Source: Tetrahymena thermophila SB210 (taxonomy: Eukaryota > Ciliophora > Oligohymenophorea > Hymenostomatida > Tetrahymenidae). From it: 64,000 bases of DNA. Below the pieces are notes generated by a model. The model did no database searches, was not told where the DNA came from, and saw nothing but the letters and a program-made list of their open reading frames with translations. Below, piece by piece: positions 1 to 12,103 of this stretch. The translations under genes and the position numbers were made by a program. The DNA is taken from the NCBI RefSeq assembly GCF_000189635.1, contig NW_002476406.1, positions 62,001 to 126,000 on the forward strand. The letters run 5' to 3'. The first letter of the stretch is position 1; each line of letters begins with the position of its first letter.

Positions 1-1662
1 GAGCTTGATCCATTAAATTTCTTAGCTTCTTTTTCTTTTTCAGAATTATTAAAAATATCTTCAAACAAATTATTTTAATCTCCTTAGCCATTTAAGTAAT
101 CTTTTTATCTTTTACTACTAATCAGTCTATAAATGTTTTGTTTTCTTTAAGAGGATTAACTTATGCTTGAATCTTCATCGTTCTAAATCACTTTTTCTCT
201 TAAGTAAACTTGCTATTCAGATTATTTAATTTATTAAATATTTAAGTGAGATTTATTTTTTTCCACAACAACAAAACCTGTTTAAATAACTTATTTATTA
301 TCAAGAGAGCTCGTGAAAGGTTGAATTTAAGAAGTTAGCATAGTTGAATTTGTTTATTTTTAATTTTTTTAAGTTGTATTTGTCTGATGGAGTCCTGAAC
401 TTTGTGAATAAATCTAATCTTATGGTTGTGTTTAATCTGAATTTTATTTTTAAAGTTATGAATTTTATTAATTGCTGTCACATTAATTTAGATTTTATTA
501 ATTGTTCTCTTCATTAAGCTTTTATTATTGCTTATTTTCTTTAGTTTATAAGTTTAATTACTCATTATTATGGTTTAAGTACTAATAAATTTCACCATAA
601 ACTTATTTTCCTTCATTTTAAAGTTAAATTATATCTTTAGTTTAATTGAAATTCACATCAAAACTCTAAAAGTTATTTGAAAAAATTTTTGAATCATCAT
701 TTGAATAAACTTTTTGATTTATTTCAGCATCATTTGGCTTTCTATTTAATATTAGTAAATTTTCTTAATTTTATTGATAATTTCTTTCAGTTTCTTTTAA
801 TGCCCTCAAAATACAATTTTCATCTCTGTTGACACTAAATAAATTTTTATCACTTTGAAAATTATCTTCATCATAAACGAATCCGTATTGCTAATCCCTG
901 TTTGTAGAAGTAATATCTCTAATTTAGGATCTTTCTGTTATTTATTCATATTTTGGAGACTGAATACATTAAGTAATTTATAAACCATCTGTATTTTCTA
1001 TCTTGTAAAATTGTTGATTTTCCTCAACTCTAGGAGACTTCATCAAATTTTGATTTGAAATTTTAATGAAGTCACTTATTTCTAATTTATTTGGAGATTG
1101 ATTGCATTCTAAATTATTGCTAACATTAAAATTAAAACTAGACTTTTTAAAACATTAAACCTACTTTATCAAATCTGTTTCTATTTCTTAACTAATAGGT
1201 GATTCTTACTTGTTATTTATATTCTTAGACTGTTTAACAACTTCTTATTCTACTTCAACAATTGTTTTTTTATTCTAATTTGATGATTTGTATTTAACTG
1301 CAAAACAAATGTCCAACAACTTTGAAAGTTCTTATTTTAAAGAGTTCAGGCTTTCAATTATTTCTGGTTCTTTTCTTATTCTTCTAAAATGAGTAATTTC
1401 TACAAATTTCACAGAAGCTCCTATTGCTGTATCTATTTATTCGTAGCGCAAATTCACTTCTAAAAAAATAAATTGATTGAAGTTTTTGAATTTGCTAAGC
1501 AGATTCCCAACATCATTTGTAGGCTCTATTTTTTTTATTTTTCTAAAATGAGTCATCATTTCATTGGTAATAGGAATGCACATCAAAGTCTAATAATGTG
1601 TTGCTTGAATATGCTTGTGCTCTTAGTGGATTTAGTAAGACAGAAGAGGGATCAACTTGCAT
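1..1662 (-). CDS. Gln/Asn-rich hypothetical protein, 3' part off the window
   Basis: On the minus strand one frame stays open under the ciliate code from about 1540 to the window edge, giving over 500 residues; the C-terminus lies outside. The product is rich in Asn, Gln, Ser, Lys and Glu, with runs of TAA/TAG-encoded Gln. I see no catalytic motif or membrane segment. Short QSP/SPN-type motifs recur (SPNKLEISDF, SPRVEENQQF, QSPKYEQ), so a weakly repetitive, phosphorylatable disordered protein is plausible. The start is inferred: ATG near 1662 followed by a short exon (M-Y-A-K) and an intron ending TTTTAG near 1546 keeps the frame. The first exon is the least certain part. Function unknown. 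Confidence 0.6.
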
Positions 1663-1766
1663 ACATCTAAATTTTCTATTTTTTCTATTGTTAATTAAAA
1701 TTTTGATAAGAATTAAAAAGAAAATAACAAAAATATAATTTTTTGTATTTTTGAGCTTAAAACTGA

Positions 1767-4766
1767 TCAAAAATAAAATAAGATCGAAGTATAAATAATA
1801 ATCAGTCTAAATTATTAATTTATTTTGTTTTAATTAACATTTCTAACTAACAGCATTTATCTCGATACAATTATCAAATTAAAAAAAATAAGTAACACAT
1901 TAAATGTGAATTATTTAAACTGTAATCTTTTTAATTATAAAATATAATTACTCTTATCTAATTTCCAAAGATCGTAGAAGCAATAAGCAAAAATCCTTTC
2001 AGTGACATCTAATATACCTCCATCTGGATCACATAAAAAATAATCATAATCAGGGTTAACTTCTTCAAAATAGCCTGCAACTCCAAAATCATTTTGCTTA
2101 TCGATAACAAGCTTAGTTCTGGCGTGAAGTGCAAACATGAATCCATTCAGTCTTTTACCAAATCCAAATATGATTCCCTTTTTTAAATTGTGAAGATTGC
2201 CTCTTTCTACAAAATATTTCAAAAAATCATCATGGATTCCTGCTATAACATCTGGCATCATAAAATTGCAGCTTTTTCCAACAGCATCATCACCCCTATA
2301 AAATAAAATAACAATTAAAATATTCTGTTCTAGCTTTGGTTTTTTCAGCTGTATTTAAATTTCTAATTAAATTCCTTTATATTAACAGATTTTATATGCA
2401 TATTACTTAACAAAGAGTAATGTAAGTAAGCTAAAATAATTTGTGTAAATATCATTTAGCATTTTTATTAAAATTAGCTTTTAGATTACTTTAGAGACTA
2501 AATTATTTTTGTTGCTTAAAAATGAAAAATAATATAAACCCTCTTATTATATGCTAGAAAATAAAAAATAAATGGTTTATGCTTATTTATTTGTTTATTA
2601 AAAATTGTAATCTAATAAAGAATTATTAGATTTAATAAGCAACATTGATTAACAGTATCATTTTTGAGTTCAGTAAATATGAAAAACTTAATTAAAAAAC
2701 TAATATAAAGTGTAATGTTAAAAATTTTACTTTACACCAAATAGCTATTCGAATGTATTAGAAACTCTTTTAATGTACCCAATCGGATTCAATAATGTAA
2801 TATAGACCATACATGATTTTTGTCTAAATATATTAATTCCTAAATCCTCTTTTTTAAGTTACTTAAGCAATTTTAATTTTGAATTTTTTACAAAGTGACG
2901 AACCTTTCTTTGTCTAACATCAAAACTTTCACAATATATTTCAGCATAAAAATAAGATTGTCTAGATTGTGGATTGATATCAAATATTTCAGAAATTTAT
3001 TTTTCTAGTAAATCTCTCTATTAAACGTATTATTACCCTTTGATTAGAAGATCATTTAGTTCTACAAAATCAGAGTTGAGAAATTAAAGTAAATCTTTCT
3101 TTGCGTAAAGTAAAAGCTTTAAATTTTTCGCTATGAGTGTATTTAAATCAGAAAATTCAATAACAGACATCATATCCAAACGCTAATTTTGTATTTCAGA
3201 TTTTTCCCAAAAAGCCGAAAATTCAATACTAGCTAATCTCATTAGAGACTCAATAATATATTATTATTTAAGGGAAGCATTATTTATTCTAAGTAAATTT
3301 CTTATTGTTATTATTTCAACAAATGATTTTGTAGGTATATGCATAACTTCAATGATAAAATGCAAGTAACTATATTGTAATTTCTGTAACTATTTCATAT
3401 TTCTTGAATGCTTTTTAAAGAAACTAGTATATGTTTATATAATTACAAAGCAGATAAATTCGTATCTTTTTTTTTGATCACTAAATTAAATAGAGCTTGA
3501 AAAGCTTTATTTGTCTATGGAATGTTTGTAATCATTGCAGAAGCATTATTTTTGTTCGCAATTTTGAATATGAAAAACATAAATTGTTTCAAAATTCATT
3601 CCTTGAGCATCTTTCATATACTAATATTGATCTAAATCAACTAAAGAAGCTAGATTTCTGCAATATAACTCAATGTTTTTTTAATTTACGTCTTATGTGT
3701 TTAAATTAGTTAAAGCTTATTTTACTTTTTAATCATAAAAATATTACGCGATTTTATAGGACAAGGGGAAACAACAAATAAAAATTATACCTAAATTAAA
3801 AGTTTCCTTAACTGATTTAATTTAAAAGATTACATTCAAAAACCAAAGCAATGAGTTTAATAGTATAAGCGAAAAATGGATTTTTGAAATATATGGATTG
3901 TAATAAGGTAAATAAATGATGTAATAGACTAATTTCAAGTGTATAACTATAAATAGAACATAAATATCCCAAGAAACTCCTGCTTAAGTAAGAAGACAAA
4001 TAATAACTTCTAAAGCAAAATTAGCTAATTCTATTAAGCTTTCTTCTTTTGCTAAATAGTCCTTTGAGTTATAGCTGTAAGAAAAGTCATGATATGAGGC
4101 AATCATACCTATCACAACTGTGCAAGGAATATTTATTATTGCTAAAGATACATAGAATTAGCTGTATGCTCCTTTATCAAAAATAACTTTGAAGTTACTG
4201 TGTTAGAAAGGCATATGAAAGATAAAGATATAAGTAGAAATCACAAAAGAAGCATAAGTCTCGATTGTTTGGATGAAGAATTCAGATTTACTTTGATGAA
4301 TTAATTGTTATTCTTAACTATTATTGGTAATTTTTCTCTAGTAATTATTCCATAATAAACTAATAAATGTTATCATAAAGATCGAAAAATTGAGGATAGC
4401 TTAAAAAATTATGATGTATTCCCAAGGCTTTTAAGAGTTGAATATGGTTTTTAAAATATTCCAGCCTTTGAATTAAGTAAATATTTATTAAATTCCATAC
4501 ATTAACTAGTCTTTTTCTTAAATATCATGGACTGTGTCGTCTGAGAACAATAAACTTACAATCTAAAAATTATATATAAGCAACAGAAGAACGCTAAATG
4601 CAAAAGACCTAGTAGCAGGCCCAACAATCTTATAAAAATCATTTAAATAAAATTGTTAGCAGTATTATTTCAAGCTTACTTAGTTCTCTCCCTACCTTAA
4701 AATCCTCTCCCTATTCTGGTTAGTAAAAACGCTTCGTTTATTCTACGAGTTATTATTTTAATTCAT
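1767..4766 (-). CDS. Multi-membrane PAS-domain protein (ciliate PAS/S-box family)
   Basis: The start ATG at 4766 gives a Gln/Asn-rich N-terminus (MNQNNNSQNKRSVF), then a first membrane helix (RSFAFSVLLLLIYNFQIVS). More hydrophobic minus-strand frame follows to about 3700, then a helical soluble part (about 3300-2850). The C-terminal part is a PAS/S-box sensor: NPIGYIKRVSNTFEQLFG, an intron at 2296-2730 (phase 2), then DDAVGKSCNFMMPDVIAGIH. This order, membrane array then PAS, is typical of a large ciliate-expanded family of unknown ligand. Other introns were not resolved. The C-terminus is ambiguous. Under the ciliate code the frame reads past TAA at 1935 to TGA at 1767. A splice at GTAATTATAT could instead end it near 1874. 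Confidence 0.7.
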
Positions 4767-7312
4767 TGTTTTGATAATTATTTATGCTATTTGCTAATTT
4801 ATATTTTGATAACTTTTTGTTTTTCTTAATTTATTTATTTATTTATTAAATGATTGATGAATGTAAGAATCAATATTAATAGATAAACCTAACCAACAAA
4901 GTAATATAAATAAAATATAAATTGGAAATTGCGGACCACATGAAAAGGTTATTCAATTACAAATTATTAGGATAAATCTGATAAATTTTATTAGAAGAAA
5001 TTATGTCTTTTAAAAAAAAAATATCATCTTTTGTATAATTTATTATATTCGATCTAGAAACTGTGTAATTCTCCATGAAAATTGCAATCATAACTAATAT
5101 TACAATTCCTAAGCATTTTTAGATAATAAATTAATCCCTTAACAAGATTTAAAACCTAAATTAAGCAAATACCAAAATTTAATTAATATTTTTATTGATT
5201 TCAGCAATTTAGAAATTAGATTTTCTTAGCTAAGTTTACATTTTTTAAGATTTAATTTTTTTAATGAATATCTCTTTGAAATAACAAATGCGTTAGAAAT
5301 ATTAAAGAAAGAACAGAAGTTAATCAGTATTAGAAACTTTTTATTTACCAGTAATTCATAATGATAGACAACTTTTATTCAAATTTTTAAAATCTGTAAA
5401 CATCTTAACTTTTTAATAATTCTTTTATTAAATAATTGTTAAATAGAAAATTTTGATTAGACTAAGTCGAACCAGTTAACATTTTAATTATTTATTTTAT
5501 TAATTTTTATTTATTGATTTATTTACTTAATAATTTAGGCTGTATCTTGATTTTTAAGATATTTTATTTATTAACAAATAAAAGGATATTCTATAAATAA
5601 GTTATTTGAAATTAATAAGATCATACATTTTTAAAACAATCAAATCAACAAAATGATTAAAATTCAATTTATTTTTTTATATGCAAAAATAATTCTAAAA
5701 TATGGATTTTTACTAAATCAAAATATATAATTATTTGCTAATTATTATATTAAATATTTTTATACAAAATGAAAACTCAGATTAAATACTTATTGATAAA
5801 ATTTATAATAAATACTCATTTTCCTTTAGATATAATCAATTAATTTTTCTTCAATAACGAATTTTTTATTCTTATTATTGAGTACAGGTTAAGTAAAAAA
5901 AATATTTAAATACTTAAATAAACTAATTTTTTATTATTTTTCTGTAAGTAAAGCACCTTCTATTCTAAAAATTACATAGAATTACATCATTTTACTGAGT
6001 AAAAGAAAGCAGAAAATTCACGAATCAAAAAATATAATAATAATATTTTGATGCAAAAAAATCAAGAAGAAGCTTTACTTAATTTATATATTATAGACAT
6101 TTTTGAAATAGCTCCTATTACCAAATAATATTTGTAATAATAAAATGTAAATTTGTAAATTTAAATTAATTGATAATAGAGGATTAAATTATTTCTTTTA
6201 ACCTTAACAATCTTTGTTTTTTCTAACGATTATCTTTATTGATAATAACTTTCATATTATTATTTATTGTACATTCTCAAATAAGACAAAAATTCAGAAG
6301 GATATGATAGATCTGATAGTTATTTTAGTTTATATAACTGAAGAATTGTATAAAATTAGCTTTTTGCTAAAAAAAATAATTATAAAATGATCTAAAATAC
6401 TTAAAAAATGAAACATATTCATTTTAAAGATCTTTTTTTTAAATAATGTTTATCTTAATTTTATTTACCATATTTCTCAAGTAAATATAATAATAAGATT
6501 TTCAAAACACAAATAAGTTTTGGCTACTAAAAAATATATATTCAAGATTGTAAACATACATTTTTTGAAATAATTTGTAATTTGATTTAAATAAAAAGAA
6601 TTGGAGAAAAAATAAATATATCAATTGCAAACTCATTCCTTTATTTGTTTGGTGATTCTTTAATTATTATTCAATTCTTCTTCTAAATCAATATAAAATG
6701 CTTAGTAAATTAAATTTATTTTTGCAATAATTTTTAATCAAAATGAGTTAAATTCTTTAGTGAAATGATATTTTATTTTATTAATTATTTCTTAAGGGTT
6801 TAAAACAAATAATTTTACAGTTTTTAATATTATTTTTTTAAACATCTTTAATTGAAAAAACATTACATAAAATTTGAAAATTTGGTAAATTTAAAATAAC
6901 CACTTCTCATAATCAATAAATTCTTTGATATTAGGAATAATAATTGGTAAGATAAATTATGTATAAATTGATTAATACACTTTTCTTGTAAACAATAATA
7001 CTCATGCTTTTCTTTTAATATCTAAGATAATTTTTTTAAATAGTAAAAAAATATTTTATTTATTAAAATTTGATAAATGGATAGATAAAGAAACATAAAA
7101 ATAAATAAATTATTTCTACAAATGGTTTGGAGCAATAAATAATTAAAAAATGAATATAAATTTTATTATTGTTTATCTATTTTCGCTAATCTGAATAATC
7201 TCATTTTGTATTTAAAATTAATTACAATTTAAATGAACGAACATAGAAAAAGGTGACAATTATAAATTTTTTATTAAACCAAATAAAATGTTATTAAAAT
7301 TTAATTTAAAAA
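4767..7312. other. 2.5 kb spacer, no gene seen
   Basis: Very AT-rich DNA between the start of the PAS gene and the 3' end of the SelT-like gene. Both strands carry frequent TGA in every frame and no stretch with coding composition. It must hold the PAS gene promoter, but I see no distinct motif. Confidence 0.6.
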
Positions 7313-7972
7313 TCAACGAGTAAGTATGGTATCAAGCTAGTCAGTAGTAATAATATTTCCTGTTTGGAATTTGCTATAAATTAGATCACCATTTAAATAT
7401 ACTTCGAAGGCATCAGTTTTGTTGACAATATTACCTAAGAGCATAGATCCTCCTAAAACTACTAATAAAACCATCATTTTCTTTTCTTTCATAAAAAGAT
7501 ACCATGAGGGATAAGGCATTTGTAAGTAACCAAATATTTTATCTCCAAATAAATTTAAAGCTAACATAATCCAATGAACGTATTAAAGGAATTTGCTTAG
7601 AATTGCTTAAACAGGAGGAAGAGGGTAGATACTACTTTCAAAAACAATATCAGGGTAAGCACCTTAAATATAAGTTTTAATATTGTCTAAAGCTGCTTAG
7701 TGAGAGCTACAATGCTATATAACTAATGTTCCAGTTACTTGATCACTCTTTGACCCTCTAAAACTATCATCATCGGTACCTGATTCATCGAAGTTAGTTT
7801 CAGCTTGAGTTTTAGTTTCCTATCCTTATTCGTTAGCTGTTGTTTTTGGTTATTCATTTGGAGCAGTCAAAGTTTAAGTTTTAGGAGTTAAATAAACTAC
7901 AGTAACTGCATCTAAAATTAATAAACCTATGAAAACCTTTAAAACTATGCTGTCGACTATTGATTTAGACAT
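7313..7972 (-). CDS. Selenoprotein T-like (SelT/Rdx-type) thioredoxin-fold membrane protein with CSSH instead of CxxU/CxxC
   Basis: Intronless, 219 aa, ATG at 7972 and TGA at 7313. Residues 9-28 form a hydrophobic signal anchor, followed by a Thr/Gln/Glu-rich linker (30-80). The SelT core starts at about 82 (TLVIQHCSSHQAALDNI). It continues with YPDIVFESSIYPLP, a hydrophobic helix (about 127-150), PYPSWYLF, a second hydrophobic helix (about 163-183) and the family's C-terminal strand DAFEVYLNGDLIYSKFQTG. SelT proteins are ER thioredoxin-like oxidoreductases. Here the redox motif is C88-S89-S90-H91, so the Sec/Cys position is His and the usual dithiol/selenylsulfide is absent. The order of conserved blocks makes the family call firm; catalytic activity is doubtful. 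Confidence 0.85.
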
Positions 7973-9964
7973 TTTCTTGCTTTTTAATTTTTAAAAATCT
8001 ATAATTGCTTAAAAATTTAAATTTCTTTTTTCTTTAAAATTAATAAATAATAAAACTAATCAAAAAGAATATTCACTTAAATTTAGATTTGAAAATTTCA
8101 ACATTCTATTTTTCTATCGAAAAAAATCCACGTTTTTACCTAAATTAAATTATTGTTAAATATTAGTAAAATATGCTTTTAAAAATTTATTTCGAAATCC
8201 AAAATTTATTCATTCTAACTAACTAGCATTTTAATCAATAATTTATTACATATTATTAATCAAAAATCTCATAAATCATTTATTTTTTAATATTAAGTAT
8301 GTATTTGGTTTATACTTAGGTTTTATTTTTTTGGTAAATTAGAGCATATAAATAATTTGCTTATTAGCTGAGGGAGGAATTAAATAATAAAGCAAGAATA
8401 CATTTTATGATTCTATGAAATGAAAAAATGTAAATAAAAAACATGCTACAAATTAAAACACATATATCAATAACATAAACAAATAAAAAATTTAATATAA
8501 AAAATGTATTAAAATTTTGATAAAACATTTATGATTTATTTATTTAAAGATAAAAACAATAATAATTTTAACTTTATTTAAAATTATAAAGTAAATATAA
8601 ATAAGTAAACAAATAAACTTACCAAGTTTATTTTTCATGATAATTTAAATAAAAATAATAGATATTACAAAATAAAATTACAAATTATTTTACCATTTTT
8701 AAAATTAAATAAGTAAATGAATATTTATTATAAAAATCTATTTTAATAAGTATGAATGAATACTAATTTTTATTTTATCCTAATTAATTCAAAATAAAGT
8801 TAATTTTAATATATCAAATTAATAAAATGTGGAAGGAAATAAATATTTAAGATAATAATAAATTACATAAATAAAATGATATTTAGTATTAAGTATGATG
8901 CAATATACTTTTATATATTCAAGATAAATAAAATTTTATAAATTTATAGATAATAGTTAGATAATCAAGCATGTCTATTTATTGATTGTATATCTAAATA
9001 TATCATTAAAGAATATTGTTGTGAGCAAGTCTTATTATTGACTAAATTTTAATATATTTAATTGATTTAGATTTTAATACAAATATTTTAAAAAGCTAAA
9101 ATTTATCCTTTTTTGTGTAAATTAAATAAAAAATTGATTAATGTTCCTTTAAAATCTTTAATCTCTTTTTAAATTTTAGGTACTTATTTATTTGATATGA
9201 ACTGAAATTTCGAAAATTTTGTATAGAAATATGTATCCATATTATTGTTTTCTTATTTCTATTTTTAGATAAATTAGTATTAAGAGATTTAAGATATAGA
9301 TTCTCATATTTATTAGGAAGACTTAATTATAATATTCTCTTTTGATTTTTATACTTAAAAGAGAAAATATAAAATATAAAATGGAAAAGAATTTATCTAA
9401 ATTTTAGAAAATAATTTTATCCTTTTACTTAATCAATTATTAAATAATTACACTCTATTTATGTAGATGCTGCTCCATAGAAGAAATAAAAGATAAGAAC
9501 TTAATTTACTTATATATTTAAATTGGTAATTCTTTATAGTTCTTTTCTATATAATTCTGAATAGTAAGATGAAATAACAATTTTCTTAAAGCAGTCATCT
9601 TTCTATTATTAATTTATCTTTCTATATATCATAGAAAAATTGAATGCTTGGCAAATAAAGAATAAAAAAAGAAAATCTTGAATTAAGTTACTGGGTTTAT
9701 TAGTCTATACTTTCTGTCTATATTAGAAAATTAAAAATATTCAAAAGAAGTATAAACATATAAAATACATATATTATGTTTTTTTATATAATAAACATTT
9801 AGATACAGATTGGGTTTTAAAAGTATTATGTAGATTGAGAGTTAATTTTTAAGTTATATATAAATAATTTAAAAATAAATTTCACTAAACTAGAAATTTA
9901 AAAAGTTAATAAGTAAGTAAAAGAGAGAAACCCAAAAAGATAAACTTTAAAATAATAATTATAA
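7973..9964. other. Divergent promoter spacer, no gene seen
   Basis: About 2 kb of AT-rich sequence between the divergently transcribed SelT-like and DUF922-like genes. It must contain both promoters. I found no open coding frame, tRNA-like cloverleaf or long repeat. Confidence 0.6.
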
Positions 9965-11290
9965 ATGGAGATTGAAATAAATTTAAATGAATTTAAAAAG
10001 TTATAAGACTCTTTAACTTCAGAAAATGCTGAAGATAAATTAAAAGACGTAGAATTTCCTTTTCATGCTATTTTACCGATTAACATAGGAGGAGTTTAAT
10101 GCGAAAGACCATGCTGGAACGACTTTAAAGGCTCTCCTGATCCTAAAAACGAATACTTTCTTGCTTATATTTATTGGGTTATAAATTACTTTTATGATAC
10201 AACAAAAAAATTTTGTGAACAAGAAAAGGTAATGAAATTTATCGTTACAAGCATCACAGCTTAGCCAAAAATAAAACCTAACTCATGGTGTCGTTATAAA
10301 ACAAAGGATTTGCTTCATCATGAGACTGGTCACTATATAATTGCATGCCTTTGCACTTTAGAATTCAAAAAAAGAGTGATGGAAAAAAATGCTTCTTTTT
10401 ATACTTCCTCTCACGCAAAAGAGATAACTTAAATATTCAATGCCACAATGAAGGAATTTTGTGCTATGGAAAAGCTATATGATGAAGAAACATGTCACTA
10501 TTTGAATGAATAAAAGCAGAAAGAATGGAATATTAAATTAATTTAAAAACTGCTATTTTACAAATAGCACTTCTAAATTGAATCAGTCCCTGACTCTAAA
10601 ATTTTACTTGGTCAAATATAAGGTAAAATTACATTTTAAATACTTAAATTCAACAATTTTTAAAATTTAAATTGACACTAAATGTGATTTAAAACTTTAT
10701 TTAATAAAATTTGCATTTTAAAGTTATTCTCAAAAGTTTTAAATTTATAAATTATTTTAAATAAATTAGGTAAATCAAATTAAATTTAGAAATTTAATAA
10801 CAATTAGAAGGAATAAACCACATAAAAATATAATTATGGTGTAATTAAAGCTGTCAATTTGAATAATGATAAAAATATTATCTTTTAAAATTCTCAATAA
10901 AAACCCATTAAAGTTACTAGTAGCAATAATTTGTAGTTTTAGAATACTCAAAGAGTGCTAAACAAAATTAGAAAAAGCGAGTTTTCCTAATAAAGTATTA
11001 ACAAACTAGAATTTGCTGCTAGAAATCTACCATTACAGCCTACTTCTTTTTCTGGATTACTTTAAATTTAATAATCCTAATATAAATAAGAATTAAATTT
11101 TGTTGGACTTTAAAAACCTAAAACAAATTAATCATTTTAATCCAGTTTGTAGTCTACAGCAAGCACTTTTGCTGTTTTTAAGAAAGGAGAGTAAAATGTA
11201 TAAGATAATCTAAAACTTCCTAAAATCAGAAATAAAAAAAATGAAAACGACAACAAATACAATACAAAGAGCATTACCTTTTCATAGTGA
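9965..11290 (+). CDS. DUF922-like HExxH zinc metalloprotease with disordered C-terminal tail
   Basis: Two exons (9965-10622, 10770-11290; phase-1 intron), 392 aa, TGA stop. Residues about 48-80 carry CWNDFKGSPDPKNEY and YIYWVINYFYD, matching the opening block of the DUF922 family. The centre has SWCRYKTKDLLHHETGHYI, where H119-E120-T-G-H123 is an HExxH zinc site, followed by IIACLCTLEFKKRV. Further on comes YDEETCHYLNEQKQKEW (172 onward), the family's closing signature. DUF922 proteins are predicted Zn-dependent proteases, best known from bacteria. The second exon encodes an Asn/Gln/Ser-rich tail with no domain. There is no signal peptide, so an intracellular location is suggested. Assignment is by motif order from memory. 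Confidence 0.7.
10623..10769 (+). other. Intron of the DUF922-like gene
   Basis: It starts GTAAAATTACA and ends AAATTAG. The interior contains TGA, and removing it joins ATA-CAA-G to GT-AAA in frame, giving a 393-codon reading frame. Confidence 0.75.
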
Positions 11291-11580
11291 AAAATGAATG
11301 CTTCTACATTAAAATTTCCATCACTTATACTTATTCATTCATATATAAATTATATATAATACTACATAACACTTTTAAATATATTATTTTTAATTGTATA
11401 AACAAACAATTTTTGTAAGCAAATATTTTTATAATATAGATTAATTGGATAGTGGTTTCGATTTCAAAACTTTTATTAAGTATGCTAACAAAAAGAAAGT
11501 AGCAGCATTTACTTTGTTGCAGATTCTTTTTATTTATTGGATAAAAAAAACTAATAAAAAATAATTAATTTCAGTTAAAA

Positions 11581-11630
11581 TGTGCTAATATATTGCCTTG
11601 CTGTGTTCTTCTGTAGGATTTATTAGCACA
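11581..11630. repeat. Perfect 10-bp inverted repeat, 30-nt loop
   Basis: TGTGCTAATA at 11581-11590 is the exact reverse complement of TATTAGCACA at 11621-11630. The 30-nt loop is unusually GC-rich for this DNA. It could be a small structured RNA, a binding site or chance. I cannot assign a family. Confidence 0.5.
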
Positions 11631-11814
11631 AAAGTACTTAGAAACTAAATATTATTCTTTGTTTCAATATTATTATAGTTGACTTAATAAATACTACCTT
11701 TTAAATAAGTCTGATACTTTTAGATATTTACACTATTTATACTATTTATGAGACTAATTAAATTAAATATTTATTTTTGAATATACTCTAATCCAAAAAT
11801 ATAATAAAATTTCA

Positions 11815-11837
11815 ATTTATTTATTTATTTATTTATT
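11815..11837. repeat. TTTA microsatellite
   Basis: About six consecutive TTTA units in intergenic DNA; similar short tetranucleotide runs occur elsewhere in the window. Confidence 0.8.
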
Positions 11838-12103
11838 GTTTCATATTTGTTAATTTAAAAAATTAAATTTTTAGTAAAATTTAAATAAATTTATTTTTTT
11901 ATTTTTAAGTTTATGAATTAATGGTTGTTATTTTTTAAGATTGTTTTTAAATGACACTTTTAAATGTAATAAAAGATTTTTTTAATTTATGATAATTCTA
12001 TGAAATCACTAGACGCAATTAAAAATTGTATGATAAATTAATCATCAAGATTTTTAATTTTTCTGATAATATTTAGAAAACAATTGAAACAAAATAACTA
12101 AAA

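Larger units (their letters stand above)
11291..12103. other. Spacer with a hairpin and a TTTA repeat
   Basis: No coding frame. It contains a perfect 10-bp inverted repeat at 11581-11630 and a TTTA microsatellite at about 11815-11837, both listed separately. The stretch 11440-11640 is less AT-rich than its surroundings. Confidence 0.55.
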
